A stretch of DNA of 47,980 nucleotides from Microcaldota archaeon (lineage in GTDB: Archaea > Micrarchaeota > Micrarchaeia > Micrarchaeales > CABMGC01), in the NCBI GenBank assembly GCA_021796225.1, contig JAJYOL010000006.1, forward strand, positions 1-47,980, in the 5' to 3' direction. The first letter of the stretch is position 1, and each line of letters begins with the position of its first letter. Below are positions 1 to 7,688 of this stretch, in pieces. Made by a program: the position numbers and the translations under genes. Below the pieces are notes generated by a model. It was not told the DNA's origin, did no database searches, and saw only the letters and a program-made list of their open reading frames with translations.

Positions 1-25
1 TGATTCTTTAAAAAAGATGATTTTT

Positions 26-175
26 ATGGGATTAGTGGAACGGCTGTTCGGTACGAAGACTGATGAGAAAGAGAGGTATCTCTGCTGGATGTGCGACGAA
101 TCGTACGTACTTCCTGGAGATTTCCTGAATCATATAAAGGAGTGCAAGGAATGGAAGGAAAATACGGATACGTAA
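26..175 (+). CDS. Small C2HC zinc-finger protein, 49 aa
   Basis: This short open frame encodes a zinc-finger-like protein with Cys20, Cys23, His36 and Cys40 (CxxC, 12 residues, HxxxC), the spacing of a classical C2H2/C2HC finger. Its function is not recognised; small single-finger proteins of this kind are common in archaea and are usually assumed to bind nucleic acid or protein. An in-frame ATG at 17 would add three residues (M-I-F). The start at 26 is chosen because the finger protein reads naturally from MGLVERLF. The stop lies two bases before the convergent end of the pcc1 gene. The promoter, if any, lies off the left edge apart from the first 16 bases. Confidence 0.6.
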   Translation: MGLVERLFGTKTDEKERYLCWMCDESYVLPGDFLNHIKECKEWKENTDT

Positions 176-177
176 CA

Positions 178-444
178 TTATTTTTTCAGTTTTTGTTTAG
201 TTTTCCTTTTAAGTCCTTCGTCTATCGCGCTGCCTACGCTGCTTACTATCCGTAACTGTTTGAGCATCGCGTTCAATGACGACAGCAGCACTTTCGGGCT
301 CTCGGCTTCCACCGTTATCACGACGCTGTCCTTTTTGCCCGTTGTCTTTATGGTGCTGTGCCTGAATCCTTTCAAACTGTCCACTAGCTCAGAATAATCG
401 TGAGCGCCTTCACCGAGTTTTATCTCAAGCGTTGCGCTTAGCAC
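178..444 (-). CDS. pcc1: KEOPS complex subunit Pcc1-like protein
   Basis: The 88-residue product resembles archaeal Pcc1, the small dimerising subunit of the KEOPS complex that makes the universal tRNA modification t6A at position 37. The family is about 80-90 residues of beta-beta-alpha-beta-alpha fold; here a first strand (ATLEIKL) is followed by a strand pair around DSVVITVEAES and a long C-terminal helix ending in a Lys-rich tail. It starts with GTG, nine bases downstream of the rpl15e stop, with an AGGTG ribosome-binding site six bases before it. Coupled translation with rpl15e is therefore likely. Assignment rests on length, fold pattern and sequence flavour, as the family has no catalytic motif. 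Confidence 0.65.
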   Translation of the reverse strand: MLSATLEIKLGEGAHDYSELVDSLKGFRHSTIKTTGKKDSVVITVEAESPKVLLSSLNAMLKQLRIVSSVGSAIDEGLKRKTKQKLKK

Positions 445-452
445 TTAAGCAC

Positions 453-1028
453 CTAGACTCTTACTATGTCGCGCGTGCTCCTGACGCTGGGTCTTACCTT
501 CTTGGAGCCGAAGCCCTTCCTGCTCATTCCCCTGTGCTTTAGTCCTGAAGCGGTGAGTCCCCTGTAGGCTCTTCCCTTCATTCCTATAACACCGGAATAA
601 TAACTGTCGCTGATAACTGCAGGGCTGGTCCTGTCGAGAAGTATGGTCTCAAAGAACCTGTACTTGCCGTCTTCACCGACAAAATAAGAATTAAGCACTT
701 CACAGTTTGCAAAACGCCTTGATGCGCGTTCCTCTGCTACTGACTGTGAAGACTTTCTGTAAGCGTAAAATCTTCCGCTCTTTGAAGGCTTTCTTCCTCC
801 TCTCGGCTTGAGCCTCTTTCGCATTCCTCTTTCTACTTTGACGCGTGCTACTATGACTCCCTGCTTTGCCTTGTATCCGAGTTTTCTTGCTCTTGCAAGG
901 TTCGTAGGCCTTGTCACTCTCGCTACTGCCGGGCCTTCTCTCCATTCCGAAATTCTCCTTCTAAGTATCTCTGATCTTTCCTTGTATTCCTCCTGGAACT
1001 TCTTTTCAATATGTCTGTACATTCCCAT
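453..1028 (-). CDS. rpl15e: 50S ribosomal protein L15e
   Basis: The 191-residue basic protein is ribosomal protein L15e of the large subunit, found in archaea and eukaryotes but not bacteria. The recognisable features are the N-terminal MYRHIEKKFQEEYKERSE region, the RPTNLARARKLGYKAKQG segment, the glycine/arginine-rich GMRKRLKPRGGRK stretch and the C-terminal TASGLKHRGMSRKGFGS region. Length is normal for the family. A GGTGA ribosome-binding site precedes the chosen ATG; a second ATG two codons later is also possible. The gene lies between priS upstream and pcc1 downstream on the same strand, probably one operon. Confidence 0.97.
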   Translation of the reverse strand: MGMYRHIEKKFQEEYKERSEILRRRISEWREGPAVARVTRPTNLARARKLGYKAKQGVIVARVKVERGMRKRLKPRGGRKPSKSGRFYAYRKSSQSVAEERASRRFANCEVLNSYFVGEDGKYRFFETILLDRTSPAVISDSYYSGVIGMKGRAYRGLTASGLKHRGMSRKGFGSKKVRPSVRSTRDIVRV

Positions 1029-1086
1029 TTATGTCACCGTTGTCATTCTCCCTTTTTCAGCTAGAAAAACAGAAGACAGGTTACAA

Positions 1087-2247
1087 CTAGCCTGTGGTAT
1101 CTATTATGGTAGCAAAACCTTTTAAATATAAGTATACTGCGGCGTATATGGGCAGGCTTTGCACCGATTCCGCATACGGCCCGAATTTCATGCCGTTCAT
1201 AAAAAGCGGAAAGTCCGTTTTTACCTTGATCTTGAAATAGCCTTCCCCGAATGCTATCGCTTTCGTCATCGGGTCGTAGTCTGCAAGTTCGCTCGCTGAA
1301 TTCAGCTCCTTTGCGACAAGCCCCGTTTCTCCATGTATGGTTCCTGGAAGCCTGATGAGATGCGACACGTCGTTCGTCACGTTCCTGTCTATCTTGTCCG
1401 ATTGTTTTATCGTCTGATTTTCAAGGATTTTTCTCCAGAAGTCCGCCTTGTTCTTTATGTATACCATGTCCCAATTGCCATTGTTAATTCCCATTTGAAT
1501 CAGGGCGCGTTTTTTGTAGAGCATGCGCGCCATCTTATCGTCTATTCCCAAATCCTGCAGCGCTTCCGGCCCGGCATTGAGGCTTGCTATGAACTGCGTT
1601 GCCATCCTCCTTCTCCATCCTCTGTCTGAGGGTTTAGGCCCTATGAGCGATTTGCCCTTCATTCCTAGCGTGGGAAAGAATTCGTTCATTTCCATGCCTA
1701 TGCCTGCTATATAATCCGTTATTTCCTTGCGCTCCCTTCCCGTCAGGCTTATGACGCTTTCCTCGTTCACGTGTACGTGATAGCCCCTGTTGCCGCTGAA
1801 ATTTACCTTTATCTTTCCCTTGTCGAATCCGAAATCCGGCACAAGAAACTCCTCCACAAGCTTCAGCGTCTCCTCCCTCACTGAAGCAAGGCATTCTTTG
1901 CATATCCATCCCTTCCCGTGCACCTTCTGGCATTTCAAGTCCATGTCCGTAACGTCAAGGTCGAATACAAGCTCCGCTCCCTTCCATCCCTTCTTTTCCA
2001 TCGGGCGCCAGTCGGGATTGTCGTAATATGAATTCGAATAGGAAACATACGGCGGCCCTTCTCTCGACAAATATTTGTTGAGATCCATCGCATTCTTGAA
2101 GGACATGTGCCTGTTTGCTATCTTCCGTTCGAATGTTCCGACGCCGAATTCCCTCTCTCCTACCCTATCGGGTGCATTAACCTGATTTTTCCTGTAATAC
2201 CGTATTATCAGGTTCTTTACGCGTTCCAGGCCCTGGGGATCAGGCAT
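1087..2247 (-). CDS. priS: DNA primase small (catalytic) subunit PriS
   Basis: This is the catalytic small subunit of the archaeal/eukaryotic-type DNA primase, which makes RNA primers for replication together with PriL. Diagnostic segments are the catalytic acid motif ELVFDLDVTDMD, the GNRGYHVHV motif, and HLIRLPGTIHGETG near the end of the core. A cluster of Cys and Trp residues (CQKVHGKGWICKEC) just after the acid motif matches the structural zinc site of the family. The ATG at 2247 is chosen because GGTGG lies just upstream; a TTG ten codons earlier is less likely. The 386-residue length is typical. It is the first gene of a likely priS-rpl15e-pcc1 transcript. PriL is not in the window. 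Confidence 0.95.
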   Translation of the reverse strand: MPDPQGLERVKNLIIRYYRKNQVNAPDRVGEREFGVGTFERKIANRHMSFKNAMDLNKYLSREGPPYVSYSNSYYDNPDWRPMEKKGWKGAELVFDLDVTDMDLKCQKVHGKGWICKECLASVREETLKLVEEFLVPDFGFDKGKIKVNFSGNRGYHVHVNEESVISLTGRERKEITDYIAGIGMEMNEFFPTLGMKGKSLIGPKPSDRGWRRRMATQFIASLNAGPEALQDLGIDDKMARMLYKKRALIQMGINNGNWDMVYIKNKADFWRKILENQTIKQSDKIDRNVTNDVSHLIRLPGTIHGETGLVAKELNSASELADYDPMTKAIAFGEGYFKIKVKTDFPLFMNGMKFGPYAESVQSLPIYAAVYLYLKGFATIIDTTG

Positions 2248-2350
2248 GCTTCCACCTGTTATTGTTCTTGCACCCAATGCTTAAAACCCCTGCTGGTTTG
2301 CACATGCAGAAACACACGCCTTAAAACCAAATTGTTATCAAACGGGAAAG

Positions 2351-2360
2351 ACATAAATAA
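2351..2360 (+). promoter_or_regulatory. TATA-box promoter of the phosphohexomutase gene
   Basis: An A/T-rich box (acataaataa) lies about 25 bases upstream of the ATG at 2381, the distance expected between an archaeal TATA box and a leaderless transcript start. This supports the ATG at 2381 over an upstream TTG at 2366. Confidence 0.5.
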
Positions 2361-2380
2361 TACATTTGCAATGTAATTTC

Positions 2381-3739
2381 ATGACAGATGTCGATATCAA
2401 CACGTCTATTTTCAGGGCTTATGACATCCGCGGCATCTATCCGACAGACCTCGATGAAAAGGCAGCCAGAAGGATAGGCATTGCTTACGGTACATATATG
2501 GGTAAAGGCAAGAAAGTGGTTGTCGGAAGGGACATTCGCCTTAGCAGCCCTTCGTTACTCAAGGCAATGCTCGACGGGCTGTTGCGCACCGGAGTGGAAG
2601 TTACCTACATAGGTACGGTTCCCACCCCTGTTCTGTATTTTGCAATATCCCATTACGATTTCGATGGAGGAATAACTGTAAGTGCAAGCCACAATCCTCC
2701 CGAATGGAACGGCTTTAAGATGTGCAGGGAAAATGCAATAGGCATATCCGCTGGTTCCGGAATGGAGAAGATAATGGAAATCGCGCGCGATGCGAGCATA
2801 GATCCAAAAGGGCCCAGAAAGGAATACGCAAGGAAGTCCGTATTGAACGATTATACAAAATTTTTGTCTGAAAAAATAAAAATCTCAAGACGTCTAAAAG
2901 TCGGAATAGATTCCGGGAACGGAGCGTATGCGGGTCTTGCATCAACCATGATGAAAAACATTGGTATGGATACCTATCCAATAAATGACATACAGGACGG
3001 TGCATTTCCTTCACGCTCACCCGAACCCAAGCCCGATTCGATAATGCAGCTTCGCAACATGGTAAAGGAAAAGAAGCTCGACTTTGGAGTGGCATTTGAT
3101 GGGGACGGTGACCGTGCCGTATTTGTTGACGAAACAGGAGAGGCCATACCGAGCGATACGCTGCTTGCTGTATTGGTAAACGGCATGCTTAACAAAGGCG
3201 ATTCAGCAGTCCATGACATAAGCTGTTCAAATGCGGTAGAACAGGTAATAACTGCGCACATGGGCCAGGCAATACCTGTAAGAATCGGACGCCCATTCGT
3301 AAAGGAAAAGATGGAGGAACGCAATGCAGTAATCGGCGGAGAATTATCGGGCCATATCTATTTTAGAGATACCTATTATTCCGATGACGGATTGTTCGCT
3401 GCGTTGAAAGTTGCCGAAATCTTATCCACAACTGACAAATCTTTTTCTAAATTGGTGGATGCTATTCCGAAATACAAAAGATACGTCGGCGAAGTGGATG
3501 TTGCAGATAAGGACAAGGAGCGTGTCATATCCCTGCTCAAGGACAAGCTTTCGAAGAAGGGCAGAATAGTTGCGATAGACGGGATCAAACTCATAGATTC
3601 GAAGGGCTGGGTGCTTTTGAGGGCTTCAAATACAACTCCGAAAATAAAGGTCACTGCCGAAGCCGTTGACACGGAAAATCTAGACAGGCTGGTAAAACTT
3701 ACCAATTCCGAGTTCGATGCGGTATACAAAAAAGCCTGA
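2381..3739 (+). CDS. Phosphomannomutase/phosphoglucomutase family protein
   Basis: The 452-residue product is an alpha-D-phosphohexomutase that interconverts hexose 1- and 6-phosphates to supply sugar nucleotides for glycans. All four family signatures are present: the phosphoserine loop VSASHNP (catalytic Ser about residue 103), the Mg-binding DGDGDR (240-245), the sugar-binding GGELSGH (319-325), and a phosphate-binding loop RASNTTPK near the C-terminus, where the usual Gly-Thr-Glu is Asn-Thr-Thr. The start at 2381 is supported by a TATA box at leaderless distance. Whether mannose, glucose or glucosamine phosphate is the main substrate cannot be read from the sequence. The glycosyltransferase candidate at 38373 may depend on such sugar supply, which is inference. 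Confidence 0.93.
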   Translation: MTDVDINTSIFRAYDIRGIYPTDLDEKAARRIGIAYGTYMGKGKKVVVGRDIRLSSPSLLKAMLDGLLRTGVEVTYIGTVPTPVLYFAISHYDFDGGITVSASHNPPEWNGFKMCRENAIGISAGSGMEKIMEIARDASIDPKGPRKEYARKSVLNDYTKFLSEKIKISRRLKVGIDSGNGAYAGLASTMMKNIGMDTYPINDIQDGAFPSRSPEPKPDSIMQLRNMVKEKKLDFGVAFDGDGDRAVFVDETGEAIPSDTLLAVLVNGMLNKGDSAVHDISCSNAVEQVITAHMGQAIPVRIGRPFVKEKMEERNAVIGGELSGHIYFRDTYYSDDGLFAALKVAEILSTTDKSFSKLVDAIPKYKRYVGEVDVADKDKERVISLLKDKLSKKGRIVAIDGIKLIDSKGWVLLRASNTTPKIKVTAEAVDTENLDRLVKLTNSEFDAVYKKA

Positions 3740-3798
3740 CCTGTTTGGCATAAAACTGTACAGCACGTATTATTATCTTCCTGTGTGGTTATCTTATC

Positions 3799-4830
3799 AT
3801 GGAAGCGGCTGAAACCAAGGACTTCAAGGAGGTTCTGCTGTTGCTTGTATTGGGTTCGCTTTTGATACTTGGCAATGCGATCTTCACGGTGCAGATTTTT
3901 TCAATACAATACGGGTTAGGGGCAGGAGCAACGATACAGAGCACCGCAGATAAGATGAACATTTCAAGCGTACTTTCCGGATCCGCATCCGAAATCCAGA
4001 TGCTGTACAATCTGATAATGGAATCATACATAGAAGTGCTGCTTGCAATAATCCTCTTCGCCATATCGCTGGTCATGTGGATACGGAGAAGCCCAAAGAA
4101 CGAATCCTACAAAAAGACATACATCCTTTCCCACGCCGCAATAACGATCATATACGTGCTTCTGTTTTTCATAATCTATTCAAACACCCCTTCCCTGTTC
4201 TACGGCCTTTTCCAGTATGTTGGGTATTTCGGCATCGTGCTCGTTCTTCTCAGCGACATATATCTGGAATACTTTTTCAGAAGACAGCACGCAACGGTTT
4301 CGCGCTCAAGGCGCACCTTAAGCATAGACCCTTCAACACCGTATACGAATCTGATAAACATACGCGAGCAGATTTTCAAAGGGCTTACCGGAAATGTTTA
4401 TATCGTGGACAAGCATCTCAATTCGGCAGCATTGTCGAATCTTAACAGGCTGTTTTCCGAGGAAAACGGCACGACACGTTCCATAAACATATTGACATCC
4501 GCGGAAATGTTCGATTCTGGATTCAACGTCAATTACAACGATTTGCGCAACGAATTCCAAAACCGCGGGATAACGGTTGACGTATGGATCATGGATTCAA
4601 AGGATTCGAGTTCGCAGCACGAACGGTTTATTGCCGACGACAACTCCGCTTTCAAAATACCCCCGTTAAATATAATAAACAGGAAGAGCGAGCATGTGGT
4701 CCGCATGAAAGTGTCCGATGCCAGGAGCAGGTACAAATACCTGATGCGTGGCGCAATAAAACTGGAGAATTACAAGTTAAAGAAATCGCGTAATGACGAA
4801 TCTTCTCCAGACGTCACTGTAAAGCAATAA
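3799..4830 (+). CDS. Four-helix membrane protein with a cytoplasmic PLD-like domain
   Basis: The 343-residue protein has about four membrane segments in its first 160 residues: one at the N-terminus, one near 80, and a pair near 110 and 135. A soluble C-terminal domain of about 170 residues follows. That domain contains HERFIADD, close to the HxK(R)xxxxD half-motif of the phospholipase D superfamily. It lies in the usual place after a strand (VDVWIMDS), so a single, perhaps inactive, PLD-like domain is possible; the rest of the domain is not recognised. A TATA-like stretch lies about 27 bases upstream of the ATG. It converges on the unknown gene at 4849. Function unknown. Confidence 0.75.
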   Translation: MEAAETKDFKEVLLLLVLGSLLILGNAIFTVQIFSIQYGLGAGATIQSTADKMNISSVLSGSASEIQMLYNLIMESYIEVLLAIILFAISLVMWIRRSPKNESYKKTYILSHAAITIIYVLLFFIIYSNTPSLFYGLFQYVGYFGIVLVLLSDIYLEYFFRRQHATVSRSRRTLSIDPSTPYTNLINIREQIFKGLTGNVYIVDKHLNSAALSNLNRLFSEENGTTRSINILTSAEMFDSGFNVNYNDLRNEFQNRGITVDVWIMDSKDSSSQHERFIADDNSAFKIPPLNIINRKSEHVVRMKVSDARSRYKYLMRGAIKLENYKLKKSRNDESSPDVTVKQ

Positions 4831-4848
4831 CGGCCGATTAAATTTCCT

Positions 4849-5496
4849 TCACGCATCCTTTATTGCAACTGAATTTTCAAGATCCGTCTTAACTGCATTG
4901 ACGAAATCCTTAAGACGCGCATCAATAACCATTGCCGTTACTCCACGTTCCCCTATTTCTATGAACGCATCGTGGTGCCTCGAAGCAATCCTGTTTATTT
5001 TCTGAGCTTTGTGCCTCCTCAATTCGTTTTCCGTATTCTGGCCAAACAGCATCGATACCAAATCAAAGCCGTTTTTGATCCTGCGCTCGGGTTCACCATC
5101 CTTGTCGAGCATTTCAAATCCTATCGACAGATTGCTGTTCGAGTAATGATTATACGTACTGAATACTGAAGTTTCCACTCTTGACAGAATTCCACGCACA
5201 TCGCCTTGCGGTGTTTTAGCAGTTCCTATCACTACCGTTCGATTGACACGCACTGCCGCCGCGTCCATTAAATGAAACATCCTTCCGCTGTCTATTGCGA
5301 ACGTGCTTTCCGAAATGTCGGAAAAATATTTCATAAACGTATCGACAACGGCATCCTCCGCCTTTAATCCTCCTTTTTTGGAATTTTCGCCCAATCTGCG
5401 AAGATCGCTCAGCGCGATGGCAGGATCAAGCAGCAGTATTCCTCCACCTGTGTTTCTCACTAAGTCTATGCGTGACCTTGTCTTTGTCGCTTCCAT
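4849..5496 (-). CDS. Conserved-looking protein of unknown function, 215 aa
   Basis: I do not recognise this soluble, mixed alpha/beta protein. It has no signal peptide or membrane segment. Its central part (SESTFAIDSGRMFHLMDAAA, then RTVVIGTAKTPQGDVRGILS) reads like a compact enzyme or ligand-binding fold, but no known motif stands out. The start is set at 5496 because a strong GGAGG site lies seven bases before that ATG, whereas the alternative TTG twenty codons upstream has none. It is convergent with the membrane protein gene and lies 72 bases downstream of thiE on the same strand, so it may be the last gene of that transcript. Confidence 0.65.
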   Translation of the reverse strand: MEATKTRSRIDLVRNTGGGILLLDPAIALSDLRRLGENSKKGGLKAEDAVVDTFMKYFSDISESTFAIDSGRMFHLMDAAAVRVNRTVVIGTAKTPQGDVRGILSRVETSVFSTYNHYSNSNLSIGFEMLDKDGEPERRIKNGFDLVSMLFGQNTENELRRHKAQKINRIASRHHDAFIEIGERGVTAMVIDARLKDFVNAVKTDLENSVAIKDA

Positions 5497-5568
5497 ATTA
5501 TCCCTCCAAAAAGCCTTGGATTTTGCACTATTTAAACTTTGTCTGAAGTTCGGCAAAACACGCTTTAA

Positions 5569-6180
5569 TCAGCAATCTTCCCAACGCCTTACAAAATCTT
5601 TTGCGGCTTCGACAGGATAATGCGCGGCTAACACCGCAGAGATTACCGCGATACCGTCAGCTCCTGCCTCTTTAAGCTCTTCCAGGGCCGAAGTCGTTAT
5701 ACCGCCTATCGCTATGATGGGTATACGTGTGTCTTTGCGTATTTTAGCAAGCATTTCAATCCCTATTACTTTCCCATCTGTCTTCGTGCTTGTGCTGAAT
5801 ACTGTGCCTACGCCAAGATATGCTGCCCCATTTCTTTCAGCGGTTACTGCTTCCTCTACGGAACTTGCCGAAACGCCTATCTCGCCTCTGAACAATTTCT
5901 TCACGTCGTTTATTTCGAGGTCTTCCTGTCCTACGTGTACTATGTTAGCTCTTGCGCCTAGTGCAACGTCTACCCTGTCATTCACTACAAATGCCGCGTC
6001 ATACTCTTCGCACATCTTTTTTATTTTTCCGGCTTCCAATACCTGTTCATCAAATCCCGCGTGCTTTTCCCTATACTGTATTATTCTGAATCCGCCTTCC
6101 AAAAAAACATGTGCGCTGTTTTCATGGCTCATCCCAAATGCTTTCGACGTTATCCCATAAAGTCCTTTAAATGAAGTCAT
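5569..6180 (-). CDS. thiE: Thiamine-phosphate synthase ThiE
   Basis: ThiE joins the thiazole phosphate and HMP pyrophosphate halves of thiamine to make thiamine phosphate. The 203-residue TIM-barrel shows the family signatures: LYGITS at the N-terminus, IIQYREK (substrate-binding), FVVNDRVDVAL, VHVGQEDL, LGVGTVFSTSTK, and PIIAIGGIT near the end with a final GADGIAVISA phosphate-binding segment. Length is normal. Its ATG overlaps the TGA of thiL by four bases (ATGA), so the pair is translated together. Other thiamine genes are not in the window. Confidence 0.94.
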   Translation of the reverse strand: MTSFKGLYGITSKAFGMSHENSAHVFLEGGFRIIQYREKHAGFDEQVLEAGKIKKMCEEYDAAFVVNDRVDVALGARANIVHVGQEDLEINDVKKLFRGEIGVSASSVEEAVTAERNGAAYLGVGTVFSTSTKTDGKVIGIEMLAKIRKDTRIPIIAIGGITTSALEELKEAGADGIAVISAVLAAHYPVEAAKDFVRRWEDC

Positions 6181-7136
6181 AATATCCTCCTAAAATGCTC
6201 ATATCCTGTCTTGGTAATCCTGATTTTTTCATTTTGTCTCAGCAAGTAACTATTCCCGGAAACAACTCTCCCTATTCTGGTTATTCTCATATTTTTGCGT
6301 TCCATCTTCAGTTTAAGCGACTCATATTTTTCCTGTTTTACGGTAAAGAACAGTTCATATTCACCACCAAAGCCAAATGCAAGATCCTCTATGCTTTTTC
6401 CATATTTTTCAGCAACTTTTTCCACCAAGGGGTGCAACGGCACGCTTTCCAAATCTATCCCGAATCCGGTGCCGTTTATTCTCTGCATTTGTCTAATTGT
6501 CGAATATATCCCGTCGGACAGGTCCATGCACGAACTTGCGTTATTTTGCGATATCATGCGCCCTTCCTTTATTTTCGGTTGTATATCGAGAACGAGATCC
6601 GCCCATTTTCTCTGCTTATCGTGCTTTAGCATTTCATACGCGGCGGCATTCTTGCCCAATTCTCCGGTGACACACACTGCATCGCCTATCTTCGCACCTT
6701 TCCTCAGCATTATCCTATTCATTTCAACTTCTCCCATTGCAAATCCTGCAGCCACCATCGTGCCCTCCTTCATATCCCCCCCTGCCATTATCGTGCCATG
6801 TTCCTTCAGGCAGTCCGATATGCCTCTTGACATTCTTTTCAAGTATGCTTCCGGCATCTCTCGTGGCATGGCGAAAGCGGTCATGAAATATTTCGGTATG
6901 CCTCCCATCGCGGCTATGTCGCTGAGATTCGATGATGCAATATATCTACCGGCAGCCTCTGGAGAAGCATTATCCGGAATATGTGTTTTTTTGGATATTA
7001 TGTCTGTAGTGAGCAAAGTATATCTATTTCCCGATTTGAAGTAGAAACAGTCTTCGTCGGGCCATGTTTGCTTGTAAATTTTTCTTATGTCCTCTATTAT
7101 GCGCCTTTCTCCAAGATCCGCCAATGTCTTTGCCAT
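6177..7136 (-). CDS. thiL: Thiamine-monophosphate kinase ThiL
   Basis: ThiL phosphorylates thiamine phosphate to the active cofactor thiamine diphosphate, the step after ThiE. The 319-residue PurM-like protein shows ADLGERRIIEDI at the start, the first metal-binding TTDIIS segment, NLSDIAAMGG, GGDMKEG, VTGELGKNAAA and CMDLSDGI, all in family order. The ATG at 7136 is preferred over a GTG six codons upstream, because ThiL proteins typically begin a few residues before the GER motif. It overlaps thiE by four bases. The usual TTD-hhh-Gly-x-His motif is weakly kept here (SKKTHIP), so this is a somewhat divergent member. Confidence 0.92.
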   Translation of the reverse strand: MAKTLADLGERRIIEDIRKIYKQTWPDEDCFYFKSGNRYTLLTTDIISKKTHIPDNASPEAAGRYIASSNLSDIAAMGGIPKYFMTAFAMPREMPEAYLKRMSRGISDCLKEHGTIMAGGDMKEGTMVAAGFAMGEVEMNRIMLRKGAKIGDAVCVTGELGKNAAAYEMLKHDKQRKWADLVLDIQPKIKEGRMISQNNASSCMDLSDGIYSTIRQMQRINGTGFGIDLESVPLHPLVEKVAEKYGKSIEDLAFGFGGEYELFFTVKQEKYESLKLKMERKNMRITRIGRVVSGNSYLLRQNEKIRITKTGYEHFRRIL

Positions 7137-7256
7137 GATTATTGATTTCTTCACAATGCTTTAAACCATTTAGATTGCAGATATTGAAGTTGGTATATCC
7201 GCCAGCAAGAATTATTAATATAAATGACAAAAGTTATTATCATAAAATTGAATTCC

Positions 7257-7643
7257 ATGGAAATTCTAAGCATATCGATAAGCAAGGAAGACTTGAAATC
7301 CCTTGAATCTGCGCAGAAAAGGCTGGGTTTCAACAGCAGGTCTAAAATGCTCCGCAGCGCCATTGAAAGTCTGATTAACGATTATGATAAATTGAACGAA
7401 CTGAAAGGCAATACTGAAAGCGTATTCGTACTCACATATCCCGATTCGGAAAAGAATAAGGTATCGGATATGCTTCACAGGTTTGAAGAGGACATCAATT
7501 CTGAGATGCATCACCATCATCACCATACGTGTATAGACATACTGAGTTTGCATACTGGCGCTGACGAAGTGCGAAGATTTTTCAAGGAAGCAAAAAGCAA
7601 CAAATCAGTCCGTTCCGTGACATATTCGATAATAAGCAACTGA
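7257..7643 (+). CDS. NikR-like ribbon-helix-helix regulator with a native His6 tract
   Basis: The 128-residue protein has an N-terminal ribbon-helix-helix DNA-binding domain (MEILSISISKEDLKSLE to SAIESLI) and a C-terminal ACT-like domain, the layout of the nickel-responsive regulator NikR. Residues 85-90 are six consecutive histidines, followed by Cys92 and His99. NikR of E. coli binds nickel through His76, His87, His89 and Cys95. Here the region aligns with His99 kept but serine at the His87 position and no Cys at the Cys95 position, so the metal site differs or is lost. The ATG at 7257 fits the family start; an ATG at 7224 is possible. The regulated gene is not evident; the helicase downstream is an unlikely target. 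Confidence 0.85.
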   Translation: MEILSISISKEDLKSLESAQKRLGFNSRSKMLRSAIESLINDYDKLNELKGNTESVFVLTYPDSEKNKVSDMLHRFEEDINSEMHHHHHHTCIDILSLHTGADEVRRFFKEAKSNKSVRSVTYSIISN

Positions 7644-7688
7644 TTTCGACATCAGAGCAAATAATAATACTGCCTGCGTAATACGGGT

